From Planctomycetales bacterium ZRK34 (GTDB lineage Bacteria > Planctomycetota > Phycisphaerae > Phycisphaerales > Zrk34), in contig CP050848.1 in the NCBI GenBank assembly GCA_014873095.1, forward strand, positions 2,973,850-3,037,849: a stretch of DNA of 64,000 nucleotides, in the 5' to 3' direction. The position numbers and the translations under genes were made by a program. Below, one piece after another: positions 14,657-22,786 of this stretch. Every line of letters starts with the position of its first letter. The stretch's first letter is position 1. A model generated the notes under the pieces. It was not told where the DNA came from. It ran no database searches and saw nothing but the letters and a program-made list of their open reading frames with translations.

Positions 14657-14919
14657 GACCCGCTGATTACAAGGCTTTCGCTCAAAGCATCGGTAACGCG
14701 CGAATGCAAAATCACAAAAACCGGTTCCTCCTGCCCGCACAAAGGGCGACTTTGTCGGCCGTAATCTGTTATGTGTGAATTGGTTGCATCAATTATATAT
14801 TTAGTATTTAGGCTAAATACTAATCTTTTGCGTGATGGTTTTGAGGAGTGCAGCTTTTTGCTTGCGTGGGGTGGTGATGGGAACTTGTGATGATTGGGAT
14901 GCAGGTGATGCGCTTTGAA
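14657..14919. other. AT-rich gap between convergent genes
   Basis: No gene is seen. The only clear structure is the palindrome at 14802-14822. Confidence 0.4.
14802..14822. repeat. Palindrome AGTATTTAGGCTAAATACT, copy A
   Basis: Two perfect 10-bp arms around a single central base. The 21-nt string starting at 14803 is present without a mismatch at 32386-32406. This copy lies between the 3' ends of two convergent genes. Confidence 0.8.
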
Positions 14920-15291
14920 TCATCCGAGGCGGGCGCGGTGGTCGGAAATCCATCGGTAGATGACCCGGAAGATCGGCCGCATGCCCGGCACGTGATACAA
15001 CCAGGTCCAGCGGTTGTAACCCGGCAGCAGGCGGGCGATGTGGTAGACCGCGGCATCGGCGGCGTGGACCTGCCCGTCGGTCGTCACCACGTGCAGCGCC
15101 GCTTCGAGGTCTTCGCCATACAACTGCGGAAAACGATCGATCAGTTCCGCATTCTGCAGCGGTACGAATTCGAAGGTTTCGGGCTGGGCCCGGCGCTCGA
15201 TCCGCTGAACCTGCTTGCGGCAGAAAGAACACTCGCCGTCGTAAATCACGACCGGGCGCGCAGGGGCGAAGCTGTCTGAGGCGCTGGTCAT
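14920..15291 (-). CDS. DUF393 (DCC1-like) thiol-disulfide protein
   Basis: A 123-residue single-domain protein. The family signature is complete: YDGECSFCRKQV near residues 17-28, with the CxxC pair that gives a thioredoxin-like redox site. Also typical are FEFVPLQ, DAAVYHIARLLPGY and the closing FRVIYRWISDHR. DUF393/DCC1 proteins are predicted thiol-disulfide oxidoreductases, substrates unknown. The gene starts 14 nt after the stop codon of the LptC/LptA-like gene on the same strand, so it is probably the last gene of the kdsC-lptC operon. Confidence 0.88.
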   Translation of the reverse strand: MTSASDSFAPARPVVIYDGECSFCRKQVQRIERRAQPETFEFVPLQNAELIDRFPQLYGEDLEAALHVVTTDGQVHAADAAVYHIARLLPGYNRWTWLYHVPGMRPIFRVIYRWISDHRARLG

Positions 15292-15304
15292 CGCAGGGGC
15301 GGAC

Positions 15305-18300
15305 TCATCGGCCGGCGTCGAGAATTTCGAGGCGGTCGGTCTTCAGGTTCCATTCGATGCGCTTGGCGCGCAGCGGCTTGGCCTGATCCAGTCGCGTGAT
15401 CGTGACCCACCGGTCCGGCGCGGCCGTGAGAATCACGATCTGCTTGTCGCCGTCGAAGTAGAGATTGTCGCAACTGACCACGCGCGTCGCGTCGCGCACC
15501 TGCACGCCGCCGCTGGCCTCGATGTGATCGATGTCCATGCGCTCCACGGGCATGCGGATCGGCTTGACGTCCTGCAGTTGTTTCATGTCGGCGGTGAGTC
15601 TGGCGGCTTGCAGTTCGAGCACGCCGTTGCTGCCCGGCGGGCGATGGCGCATCAGCACCTGGCCCTCGATGGCCATTGTTTTTTCCGTCTCATTCAGCGA
15701 CATCGACCTGGACCACGAAAACGCCGTGACGCCGCGCCCGCTGACCGGCGCCGCGGTGAGATCCTGTCGCTGCTTTTTGTCATCTGGGCGGTAGTCTTCG
15801 ATCAGCATGGTGCCGGCCCCGGTGATCGTGACGATTTTGCGGAGGTCTTCGAAGTCGAGGATCGGACCGGCCAGGCGGAATCGCGTGGCCACATCCTTGC
15901 GGCTCGGGTCGAGCCATTTCGTCGAGAGCACCACCACATCATCGCGGGCCGTGAGGTGTTGAAGCTGACGCTGATCAAACCGCGGGCCGCTGGCGCTTTT
16001 GGAACTCGGCGCATCAAGCTTCGCCTGCGAGGTGTTGATCATCTCGAGCGTGATGTGACCGGCCGAGAGCTTGTTGATCTGCGTGGGCGATTCTTCCGCC
16101 TGGGCTTCGACGTCGCCGACCACGTGGATCGTGTTCGAATCGTCGACGAATCGCATCTGCTTGGTCCACGTGACCTTCACCCGCTGACCGGCGCGGGCGA
16201 CCTTGCCTTCAGCGTCGAGGTCATCCGGCTCGGTGTAGATGAACTTGCCGGCACCGTCGGCGAAAGCGACGCGGCCGTTTTTCTCGATGTTCAGGTGCAG
16301 CACGTGCAATTCGGTCTGCGGCGGCTTGTTGTTGGCCGCATCGCCGCCGCGCGTGATCGACACCGGCGAGCCAAACAGCGTCGCCTTCTGCGACACGGCA
16401 TCGGCGACCAGTTTGTCGCCGCGCACGGTGGTTCCACCGCGCATCGTCAGTCGCACATCCTCCATCGCCGTCACATGCTCGATCTGTCGCGAGAAGCGAT
16501 CCTGCATCGCCGCGTCTTTCTTGGCGGGCTTGGTGGTCTTGTCGGGTTTGAAGGCGTTGGCGGCGGGGCGCTTGGCGAGCGTGACGTCGAGCACCTGTGC
16601 GGCGATCTGCTGCTGCGGGTCGACGATGACCACATCGCCGCGGGCGATCAGCCGCGCCGGGGCCAGACGGCCGTCGGGTTCGGGCTCGGTCATGATGCGC
16701 AGCTCGGCGGCTTCGATCGTGCCGTCCTGCACTTTGACATGCACATCGCCGGACGCTTCGATCGCCGAAAGTTGTTGCGAGGAGTCGCCGGGCCTGGCCT
16801 CGGTGAACTCAGTCGCCAGCCGCTTGGACTTGAGTTTGAACTGCTGGTCCGATGCTTGTACATCCCCGTGAAACGTCGCTTTTTTCAGCCGCGTCGGGTC
16901 TTTTTTGCCGGCCAGTTCCAGGTCGACATGATCCGACCACGCAATGCGAAAGCCGGGCGGCAGGCTCGTCGGCTCATCGGTTTTGTCAGCTTCCGGCGAG
17001 CGGATCCACCCGGAACCCTCGAGTCGGCCGACGCCCGTGGCCAGTTCGATCTGCATCGAGGTGGCGCTGAGCGTGCCCATACGCGGCGAGAGAATCTGCA
17101 GCGGATAGGCCTCAGAGCCTTCGGCGCCCACGCGCTGCGTCGACTGCAGAAAGTCCAGGCTTCGACAGACCATCCGCTCATCGGGCCCGCCGAGTCCGAC
17201 CGTCACCGGCTCGCCCTCAAAGCGCAGGTACGTGTCGCGCCCCTCAGCCATGCGCTGCGGACGGATCGCCACCGGCACCATGATCATCTTGCCCGACCAC
17301 GTCAGCGTCACCGGCTCTTCCTTCTTCACCAGCGGTTTCTTCGCCGCGGCGGCTTTCGTCTTGGGCGGCACATTGATCAGCGATTCGGTCGACACCTGCC
17401 CGACCGCCGCCATCAGCGCGCCGCCGACGACCCGGGTGATCACTGATCCAGCGCCCGGCTGAATCGTCGCCCGGCTGACCTGCTCCACATCGTCGTCTTC
17501 ACCGGCGCGATCCATCGTGAAGAACACCACCAGGTGATCAGCATTGATCGTGCGCTGGCCGCTGACAGCCTTGACCGAATCCGCGAATGTCACCCGGTAA
17601 TACTGAAGCGCCGTTTTGTCCCGTGACTCGGTTGATTCAGCAGGCTTCTTCGCCGTCGTCGATTCTGATTTCGTCGGCTCTTGCTCGGTCGTGACCAGCC
17701 CCTTGGCGTTGGGGTCGTAGTGCAGCGATTTGCCCTGCGTGATCTCCATGTATTCGATGCGGCGGTTCAGCTCGTTGTAGACAAGCCGCATGCCCTTGCC
17801 TTTGAACGTCACCTGCCCCGTGACCGGTGTGACCAGTTCGATGTCGGAGTCGGATTTGATCTCGCCCTGCACCGTGTCGAAATGCGCCGAGTCGGCGATG
17901 TGAAATTCCAGCAACCGGTGCGGTGAGTTCGGCGAAAGGTCGATCGACTCGTCCTCATCGCATTCAAAGGCCGTGACCACGATGTTCTTGCGGAACTCAC
18001 CGGACAGCGGGTGATTGTCCGGCGCGACGAAGCGCCCCTCGTCCGACTTCATGTGAATCACCCGCCAGGGCGCCACGTAGAATCGCGCCTGCGGTTTGAC
18101 GATCTCGAAAACACCTTGCTCCTGAGGCGTCAGCGATTCGTAGAAAAACTCCTGTTTGAGCAGCCCGGTTTGCGGATCGGCCCGCTGGATCCAGGCGCCT
18201 TCGCCGGTGCCTAGGGCGTCGAGTCCCATCGGCGTGCCGGCTTGTGTGTCGCCCTCCAGGCCCGGCGGCAGTTCGTGGGTGTCGACCGGTTTGACCGTCT

Positions 18301-18412
18301 TTTGCCGGGTGTAGTCCGGGTCCAGTCCGCCGGAAAACAACGTGATCAGCGACACCGCGAAAATCGCAATGAGCGTGACAACGACCAGTCTGCGTATGCG
18401 CTGCACCGTCAT
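15305..18412 (-). CDS. Very large LptC/LptA (OstA)-like LPS transport protein
   Basis: A 1035-residue protein. The ATG at 18412 is chosen because it overlaps the kdsC stop codon (ATGA) and begins a LptC-type signal anchor: MTVQRIRRLVVVTLIAIF. Upstream codons in the same frame belong to the kdsC shadow. After the membrane helix the protein is almost all beta, with many OstA/LptA-like repeats marked by xxxGDVxV and xGxxLxxD patterns (for example IEASGDVHVKV, IHVVGDVEAQA, IEASGGVQVRD). LptC and LptA are normally about 190 residues each; together they form the periplasmic beta-jellyroll bridge that carries LPS from the inner to the outer membrane. This single chain could hold LptC plus several LptA units. 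The neighbours kdsC and kdsD make Kdo, so an LPS role is well supported. Confidence 0.75.
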   Translation of the reverse strand: MTVQRIRRLVVVTLIAIFAVSLITLFSGGLDPDYTRQKTVKPVDTHELPPGLEGDTQAGTPMGLDALGTGEGAWIQRADPQTGLLKQEFFYESLTPQEQGVFEIVKPQARFYVAPWRVIHMKSDEGRFVAPDNHPLSGEFRKNIVVTAFECDEDESIDLSPNSPHRLLEFHIADSAHFDTVQGEIKSDSDIELVTPVTGQVTFKGKGMRLVYNELNRRIEYMEITQGKSLHYDPNAKGLVTTEQEPTKSESTTAKKPAESTESRDKTALQYYRVTFADSVKAVSGQRTINADHLVVFFTMDRAGEDDDVEQVSRATIQPGAGSVITRVVGGALMAAVGQVSTESLINVPPKTKAAAAKKPLVKKEEPVTLTWSGKMIMVPVAIRPQRMAEGRDTYLRFEGEPVTVGLGGPDERMVCRSLDFLQSTQRVGAEGSEAYPLQILSPRMGTLSATSMQIELATGVGRLEGSGWIRSPEADKTDEPTSLPPGFRIAWSDHVDLELAGKKDPTRLKKATFHGDVQASDQQFKLKSKRLATEFTEARPGDSSQQLSAIEASGDVHVKVQDGTIEAAELRIMTEPEPDGRLAPARLIARGDVVIVDPQQQIAAQVLDVTLAKRPAANAFKPDKTTKPAKKDAAMQDRFSRQIEHVTAMEDVRLTMRGGTTVRGDKLVADAVSQKATLFGSPVSITRGGDAANNKPPQTELHVLHLNIEKNGRVAFADGAGKFIYTEPDDLDAEGKVARAGQRVKVTWTKQMRFVDDSNTIHVVGDVEAQAEESPTQINKLSAGHITLEMINTSQAKLDAPSSKSASGPRFDQRQLQHLTARDDVVVLSTKWLDPSRKDVATRFRLAGPILDFEDLRKIVTITGAGTMLIEDYRPDDKKQRQDLTAAPVSGRGVTAFSWSRSMSLNETEKTMAIEGQVLMRHRPPGSNGVLELQAARLTADMKQLQDVKPIRMPVERMDIDHIEASGGVQVRDATRVVSCDNLYFDGDKQIVILTAAPDRWVTITRLDQAKPLRAKRIEWNLKTDRLEILDAGR

Positions 18413-18921
18413 AGTCCGTACTCTTCCAGCACCTGATCCCACTTGCCCTGGGCTTTGAGGATGTGTTCGATCGCCTCGCGCACCGCCGCGTGTCCACCGG
18501 CCCGGCTCGTGACGAACTTCGCCACGCCGCGCACTTCCTCCGCCCCGTCGGCCACGCTCATCGGATAGCCCACGCGGCACATCACCGGCAGGTCCGCCAG
18601 GTCGTCGCCGATGTACGCCACCTCACGCTCTTCGACGCCGGCCCGGGCGCAGATGTTCTCAAGCGATTGCACCTTGTCCATGGCCGCGCACTGCTCGACG
18701 AATTCGATGCCGAGTTCCCTGGCCCGCAGTGTTGTGACGGTGCTCGGTCGGCCGGTGATGATGCCCATGCGCAGGCCCACGCGCTGAGCAAGCACGATCG
18801 CCTGGCCGTCGCGAACATGGAATCGTTTGAGTTCACCGCCGCGTGAGTCGATGAAGATCGACCCGTCGGTGAGCACACCGTCGACGTCGGTCAGCAGAAT
18901 TTTGATGTCGGATAGTGTCAT
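18409..18921 (-). CDS. kdsC: 3-deoxy-D-manno-octulosonate 8-phosphate phosphatase
   Basis: A 170-residue C0-type HAD phosphatase without cap. Motif I is LTDVDGVLTDG (Asp nucleophile and acid/base pair), motif II is the Thr in GIITGRPS, the Lys of motif III is in AMDKVQSL, and motif IV is GDDLADLPVM. This is the exact pattern and length of KdsC, which releases phosphate from Kdo-8-P to give Kdo for lipid A core. The start is at 18921. The stop codon overlaps the LptC/LptA-like start. The order kdsD, kdsC, lptC is the classical yrbHI-lptC order of Gram-negative bacteria. Confidence 0.93.
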   Translation of the reverse strand: MTLSDIKILLTDVDGVLTDGSIFIDSRGGELKRFHVRDGQAIVLAQRVGLRMGIITGRPSTVTTLRARELGIEFVEQCAAMDKVQSLENICARAGVEEREVAYIGDDLADLPVMCRVGYPMSVADGAEEVRGVAKFVTSRAGGHAAVREAIEHILKAQGKWDQVLEEYGL

Positions 18922-18926
18922 GAGCT

Positions 18927-19021
18927 GGTTAACGGGTTAATGGGTTAACTGGGTATCGGGTGGACCGGTCATTGTGGCGATTTCTTACCAGTTAACCAGT
19001 CAACCCATTCACCAGTTAACC
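18927..19021. repeat. Intergenic inverted repeat made of GGTTAAC-type units
   Basis: The left arm at 18927-18952 (GGTTAACGGGTTAATGGGTT start) and the right arm at 18988-19021 are imperfect reverse complements built from repeated GGTTAACTGG units. The element fills the kdsD-kdsC spacer and touches the kdsD stop region. Confidence 0.7.
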
Positions 19022-20026
19022 TTCTTCGATGACCTTCAAGGCAATCAGGTCCTGCACGTCGAGCAGGCCGACGGGCTTGGCTTGGGTGTCGACGATCGGA
19101 ATTTCATCGACGCGCAGCTCGCGGACCAGCTGCACCGCATCGCGAACCAGGGCGCTGTCTGCCAGCACCTTCGGCGAAGCGGTCATGATCGATTGCACCG
19201 CGCGGTCCAGCAGGTCGACATCGGCCCGGTAGCGGCGGCGCAGATCGGCGTCGGTGACGATGCCGACGAGGCGGCCGCCGTCGTCGATGATCAGCGTGGC
19301 GCCGGGCGGGCGGGCGTAGTCGTCGAGTTGATCGAGCATCTGCCCGACGGTGGCGGACTCGCGGATCAGCGGCAGGTTGTCCCCAGCCCGGAACCTCAGC
19401 ACATCGGTGATGTTCATCATCTGCCGCCCGAGCATGCCGCCGGGGTGGCGCTTGCGGAAGTCGTCGGCGGAGAAGTTGCGGGCACGGCTGACCGACATCG
19501 CCAAGGCGTCGCCGAGCGCGAGCATGGCGGTGGTCGAAGCGGTCGGGGCCAGGTTGTGCGGACAGGCCTCGGTGACATCGCCCACAGCCAGCGTCATGTC
19601 GCACAGCCGGGCCAGGTGGGCGTCCGGCCGGGCACACAGGGCGATGGCCGTCACGCCGTCCTGCCGGATCAGCGCCGCCAGCGAGAGCACGTCGTCGGTC
19701 GAGCCGGAGTAGCTGAGCAGGATGACGATGTCGCCGAGGCGGATGCGTCCCAGGTCGCCGTGCATGGCTTCCGAGGGGTGCAGATAGTGGCTGGGCGTGC
19801 CGGTCGAGGCGAGGGTGGCGCTGAACTTCTGGGCGATGATCCCGCTTTTTCCCATGCCGGAGACAATCACGTTGCCGCTGCACGCCGCGATGGCGTCCAC
19901 AGCCCGGTCGAAATCGGGGCCCAGTTGCTGGATCACGTGTTCGACCGCCTCGGCTTCGGCGCGCAGCACACCGGCGGCGAAGTCGAGACTGGAAGCTTGA
20001 GATTGGGCGGCGGATGGATCGTTCAT
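19016..20026 (-). CDS. kdsD: D-arabinose 5-phosphate isomerase
   Basis: A 336-residue enzyme of the normal KdsD/KpsF length. An N-terminal SIS domain (residues about 40-180) has GNVIVSGMGKSGIIAQK and the loop GTPSHYLHPSEAMHGDLG, which binds the sugar phosphate. Two CBS domains follow (about 205-265 and 275-335; LIIDDGGRLVGIVTDADL is the clearest piece). The enzyme interconverts ribulose 5-phosphate and arabinose 5-phosphate, the first step toward Kdo. It is upstream of kdsC on the same strand, separated by a 95-bp inverted repeat. The divergent neighbour is scpA. Confidence 0.93.
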   Translation of the reverse strand: MNDPSAAQSQASSLDFAAGVLRAEAEAVEHVIQQLGPDFDRAVDAIAACSGNVIVSGMGKSGIIAQKFSATLASTGTPSHYLHPSEAMHGDLGRIRLGDIVILLSYSGSTDDVLSLAALIRQDGVTAIALCARPDAHLARLCDMTLAVGDVTEACPHNLAPTASTTAMLALGDALAMSVSRARNFSADDFRKRHPGGMLGRQMMNITDVLRFRAGDNLPLIRESATVGQMLDQLDDYARPPGATLIIDDGGRLVGIVTDADLRRRYRADVDLLDRAVQSIMTASPKVLADSALVRDAVQLVRELRVDEIPIVDTQAKPVGLLDVQDLIALKVIEEG

Positions 20027-20120
20027 GTTTTTCAGTGAGCCATTATCATAGGCCGGCCGGTCCGAGTAAAATCACACGAGGACCCGACCGCTCGAACCCC
20101 GCAGCACGGATGCTTCTGAC

Positions 20121-21095
20121 ATGCAGGACTACCGCGTCAATCTCGATGTCTACCACGGCCCGCTCGATCTGCTTTTATACCTGATCAAGCGCGACGAGAT
20201 CGATATCCACGACATCCCCATCGCCCACATCACCGAGCAGTACCTCGCCCACGTCCGCACGCTGCAGGCGCTGGACATCAACCTCGCCGGGGAATTTCTG
20301 GTGATGGCCGCGACGCTGATGGAGATCAAAAGCGCCCTGATGTTGCCGCACGAGGAAGGTGAGAACCAGGCCGCCGAACTCGCCGAGGGCGATGACCCGA
20401 CTGATCCGCGCTACGAGCTGGTTCAGCAGCTTCTGGCCTACAAGCGGTTCAAGGACGCTGCCGCCGAACTCGACGATCGACGCGAGTACTTCTCATCGCG
20501 CTTCCCGCGCCACCCCGCCCGCTTTGAGCACGACAAGCCTGAAGGCCCGCCCGAGCTCGACATGGAAGATGTCAGCGTGTGGGACCTGCTCGAGGCTTTC
20601 AGCACGATGATGGAGCAGGTCGCCGGTGGGTTCACACACGAAGTCACCGACGACGACACCCCACTGGAGTTGCATGCGGCCGACATCTACGACCGCCTTC
20701 AGCGCGACGGGGCGATGTCGCTGCAGCAGATGTTTGTCGGTCGCAAAAACAAGTCGACGATGATCGGCCTGTTCTGCGCGATGCTCGAGCTGTTGCGCCA
20801 GCGAAAAGTCAAAGCCAAACAGGACACGATTGCCGGCGAGATTTACCTCGAAGCGCGCCCGGAAGAGGAGTGGACCGAAAACGTGGTCGACCCCGACGAG
20901 CCGCCGCGGACGTTTGATCCGTCGAATGCGGATGACTTCGACTGGCCGGATGAGCAGACGCGCCAGCGGTATGTGCGCCGCCAAGAGCGCCGAGCCGCCG
21001 GCGAGGTGATCATCGAAGACGCGGAGTTCAATCAGGACGTCGAGGCCCTCGAAGCTGAAGAACAGTCGACGACGGAAACGGATCAACACGATTGA
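20121..21095 (+). CDS. scpA: Segregation and condensation protein A
   Basis: A 324-residue kleisin. The N-terminal signature DVYHGPLDLLLYLIKRDEID is textbook ScpA, followed by AHITEQYLAHVRTL and GEFLVMAATLMEIKS. The C-terminal winged helix that closes on the SMC head is around residues 195-255 (FCAMLELLRQRKV). After it comes an acidic extension rich in Asp/Glu (about 70 residues) that makes this protein longer than the usual 240-270. ScpA bridges the two SMC heads in chromosome compaction. The usual partner scpB is not next to it; a macro-domain gene follows after a short palindrome. Confidence 0.92.
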   Translation: MQDYRVNLDVYHGPLDLLLYLIKRDEIDIHDIPIAHITEQYLAHVRTLQALDINLAGEFLVMAATLMEIKSALMLPHEEGENQAAELAEGDDPTDPRYELVQQLLAYKRFKDAAAELDDRREYFSSRFPRHPARFEHDKPEGPPELDMEDVSVWDLLEAFSTMMEQVAGGFTHEVTDDDTPLELHAADIYDRLQRDGAMSLQQMFVGRKNKSTMIGLFCAMLELLRQRKVKAKQDTIAGEIYLEARPEEEWTENVVDPDEPPRTFDPSNADDFDWPDEQTRQRYVRRQERRAAGEVIIEDAEFNQDVEALEAEEQSTTETDQHD

Positions 21096-21097
21096 TA

Positions 21098-21127
21098 CCC
21101 CGACGCTTCGCTGCGCTCAGCATCGGG
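21098..21127. repeat. Gene-end palindrome, copy 1
   Basis: CCCGACGCT and AGCATCGGG arms around a short loop, 3 nt after the scpA stop codon. Related copies are at 29589, 32521 and 48261. Confidence 0.6.
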
Positions 21128-21140
21128 CTTGAGGTGTTTG

Positions 21141-21662
21141 ATGGGTGAGATTGAAATTCAAGTCGGTGATATCACGAAGCTGGCGGTCGATGCGATCGTC
21201 AATGCGGCCAATCAGCGGATGCTCGGCGGCGGGGGCGTTGACGGGGCGATTCACCGGGCAGCGGGGCGGCAGCTCGTCGAAGCGTGTAAGCAGGTCGACG
21301 AGGTGCGGCCGGGCGTCAGATGTCCAACGGGGCAGGCGCGGATCACGCCGGGGTTCAACCTGCCGGCGAAGTTCGTGATTCACACGGTCGGCCCGGTCTG
21401 GTCCGGCGGCGGCCGCGGTGAGGCGGAACGGCTGGCCGGGTGTTATCAGAACGCCTTGCAGCTTGCCGCCGAGCATGAATTGACCACCATCGCTTTTCCG
21501 GCGATCTCGACCGGCGTGTACAGATACCCGAAGGATCAGGCCGCCGAGATCGCGGTCCTGACAACTCGCAAATGGCTGAAATATCACAGTTTGCCGCAGC
21601 GGGTGATCTTCTGTTGCTTCAGCGAAGCAGACGCGGATTTTTATCACAACCAGTCGACTTGA
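21141..21662 (+). CDS. Macro-domain protein (O-acetyl-ADP-ribose deacetylase-like)
   Basis: A 173-residue single macro domain. The ATG at 21141 has GAGG about 6 nt upstream and begins MGEIEIQVGDIT, the standard first strand. Signatures: AVDAIVNAANQRMLGGGGVD (the Asn-rich ADP-ribose loop) and FPAISTGVYRYP (the second phosphate loop). This matches YmdB/MACROD-type enzymes that hydrolyse O-acetyl-ADP-ribose or remove mono-ADP-ribose from proteins. It comes directly after scpA on the same strand and may be cotranscribed. The stop codon lies inside the -35 box of the next promoter. Confidence 0.92.
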   Translation: MGEIEIQVGDITKLAVDAIVNAANQRMLGGGGVDGAIHRAAGRQLVEACKQVDEVRPGVRCPTGQARITPGFNLPAKFVIHTVGPVWSGGGRGEAERLAGCYQNALQLAAEHELTTIAFPAISTGVYRYPKDQAAEIAVLTTRKWLKYHSLPQRVIFCCFSEADADFYHNQST

Positions 21663-21687
21663 CACCCTACGGGTTTATACTCATAAT
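21659..21687 (+). promoter_or_regulatory. Strong sigma70-type promoter
   Basis: A consensus -35 TTGACA (21659-21664), an exact 17-bp spacer and a -10 CATAAT (21682-21687). Expected transcription start near 21694. It overlaps the stop codon of the macro-domain gene. Confidence 0.75.
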
Positions 21688-21693
21688 GCTTTA

Positions 21694-21790
21694 ACTGCAT
21701 TGAAGAACACGGTCATATACAGATAATGCAGTCATTAACCTCGCCCCCGGAAGGGCTCGGCGGGTCCTCTCGGACCCCCGGGCCTTTTTT
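21694..21790 (+). ncRNA. Candidate small RNA or leader of about 95 nt
   Basis: The interval runs from the expected start of the promoter at 21659-21687 to the last T of a strong terminator. It has no ORF with a start codon and ribosome site of its own. A small-protein gene begins at 21902, so this could also be an attenuator-like leader with read-through. Confidence 0.5.
21753..21790 (+). terminator. Intrinsic terminator
   Basis: A long GC-rich stem (GGCTCGGCGGGTCC with GGACCCCCGGGCC, TCTC-type loop) followed by TTTTTT at 21785-21790. Confidence 0.85.
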
Positions 21791-21901
21791 CATGCGCGGT
21801 GTTTTGTTTTGGAGTTGGCGGGACGCTGTGGCCGACTGGATTATCAGTCCCTGTCTTGCACGGGTACGAGCACGGCCTGCCCCCAAACAGGAGTCCACGC
21901 C

Positions 21902-22105
21902 ATGATCTCGATCAATACAGACACCACGCGAACCGACTCGAGTTCGATCGCGAATCACAACGCGGTTGACACCAACCTCGAGCAGGTGCGTCTGCTGGAT
22001 CTCTACGATGCGATGTCGGCCGCCACCGGCGGACTGGACCTGTCGATCGACGCCGACGCCATCGAGCGCATGCTCGATGAGCCGAGCCCGGCCGACGAGT
22101 CATGA
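21902..22105 (+). CDS. Small acidic hypothetical protein
   Basis: A 67-residue protein starting at ATG 21902 (MISINTDTTRTD). The first 28 residues are Thr/Ser/Asn-rich and probably disordered; residues 30-60 form one or two helices (LEQVRLLDLYDAMSAATGG, then IDADAIERMLDE). It is acidic overall. Layout resembles small FlgM-like or adaptor proteins, but there is no real family match. It comes 110 nt after a strong terminator, so its expression may depend on read-through. Confidence 0.5.
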   Translation: MISINTDTTRTDSSSIANHNAVDTNLEQVRLLDLYDAMSAATGGLDLSIDADAIERMLDEPSPADES

Positions 22106-22175
22106 ATTGTTGATATTGCAGTGAATCAGGCGGTTTGCGACGCCTGACGCGACGGAATTAACACGGCGCTCATAT

Positions 22176-22472
22176 TCAGCCGACCGCGCGATGCAGCGCG
22201 TCAGCGGCGATGTCGGTCGCCTGCGCATCGCCGGCGGCGTTGGGGCCTGTTTCCAGTCGCCGGGCAGCGTGTATATCGCCGCGCATTTCGATGTGACCGC
22301 AATCCATGCACATCGCGACCTGCAAGGGAATGTCCGCGCCGCGGCGGCGGTGCCACCCCGAGCCGCCGGCTTCACCGGCCGGGCTCAACTGGAAATGAAT
22401 CTGGTCGGCGTTTCGAATTTGACCGGCTCGCAGATCGTTCCCCCCGCATCGTGTGCAGAACATGATCCGCAT
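22176..22472 (-). CDS. Zinc-ribbon protein
   Basis: A 98-residue protein. FCTRCGG near residue 5 and MCMDCGHIEMRGD near residue 54 give a four-Cys zinc ribbon; between them RAGQIRNADQIHFQL is a beta hairpin. The pattern CxRCG...CxDCGxIEMxGD is that of small planctomycete and proteobacterial zinc-ribbon proteins with no known role. The C-terminal 25 residues are low complexity. The nearest gene on the same strand is the PEP-CTERM gene, separated by a terminator hairpin. Confidence 0.6.
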   Translation of the reverse strand: MRIMFCTRCGGNDLRAGQIRNADQIHFQLSPAGEAGGSGWHRRRGADIPLQVAMCMDCGHIEMRGDIHAARRLETGPNAAGDAQATDIAADALHRAVG

Positions 22473-22712
22473 GGTGCAGCTCCATCTCGGCCCTGCCGCC
22501 GTCTGCGACCGTCACGTCCCGGAATGCTTCGGTCTCAGCATGGGGCGGCCAAGGCGTGTTCACCGATGGCCGTGGCCCGATCCGCGCCCGCCACGTACTG
22601 CACGAGCGCTCTTCCCATTGGCCCTTATCGGACGAGTGAACGCAGTTTCTACAGGGGATTAGGGTAATTGCGTAGATGTGAGTCGGGGACGGTTCGATGG
22701 ACCGGGCCCGGC

Positions 22713-22747
22713 AAAACAACAAACCGGGCCGATGGGCAGCCCGGTTT
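22713..22747 (-). terminator. Terminator of the large PEP-CTERM gene
   Basis: On the minus strand, AAACCGGGC and GCCCGGTTT arms (22721-22747) are followed by GTTGTTTTG. It is 40 nt past the stop codon at 22787. Confidence 0.75.
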
Positions 22748-22786
22748 GCGGTTGAGCGATTGAATGTGGTGATCGTTGCGGCGGGG

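Noticed and set aside
15524..17446. Long plus-strand ORF opposite the LptC/LptA-like gene
   Set aside because: It is the antisense frame of a high-GC gene, rich in His/Arg and without domain. The same applies to the long antisense frames of topA, DUF2961 and DUF1553 genes.
18412..18580. Upstream GTG start for the LptC/LptA-like gene
   Set aside because: The extra 56 residues are Arg/Gly-rich shadow of kdsC; the ATG that overlaps the kdsC stop codon begins a proper signal anchor.
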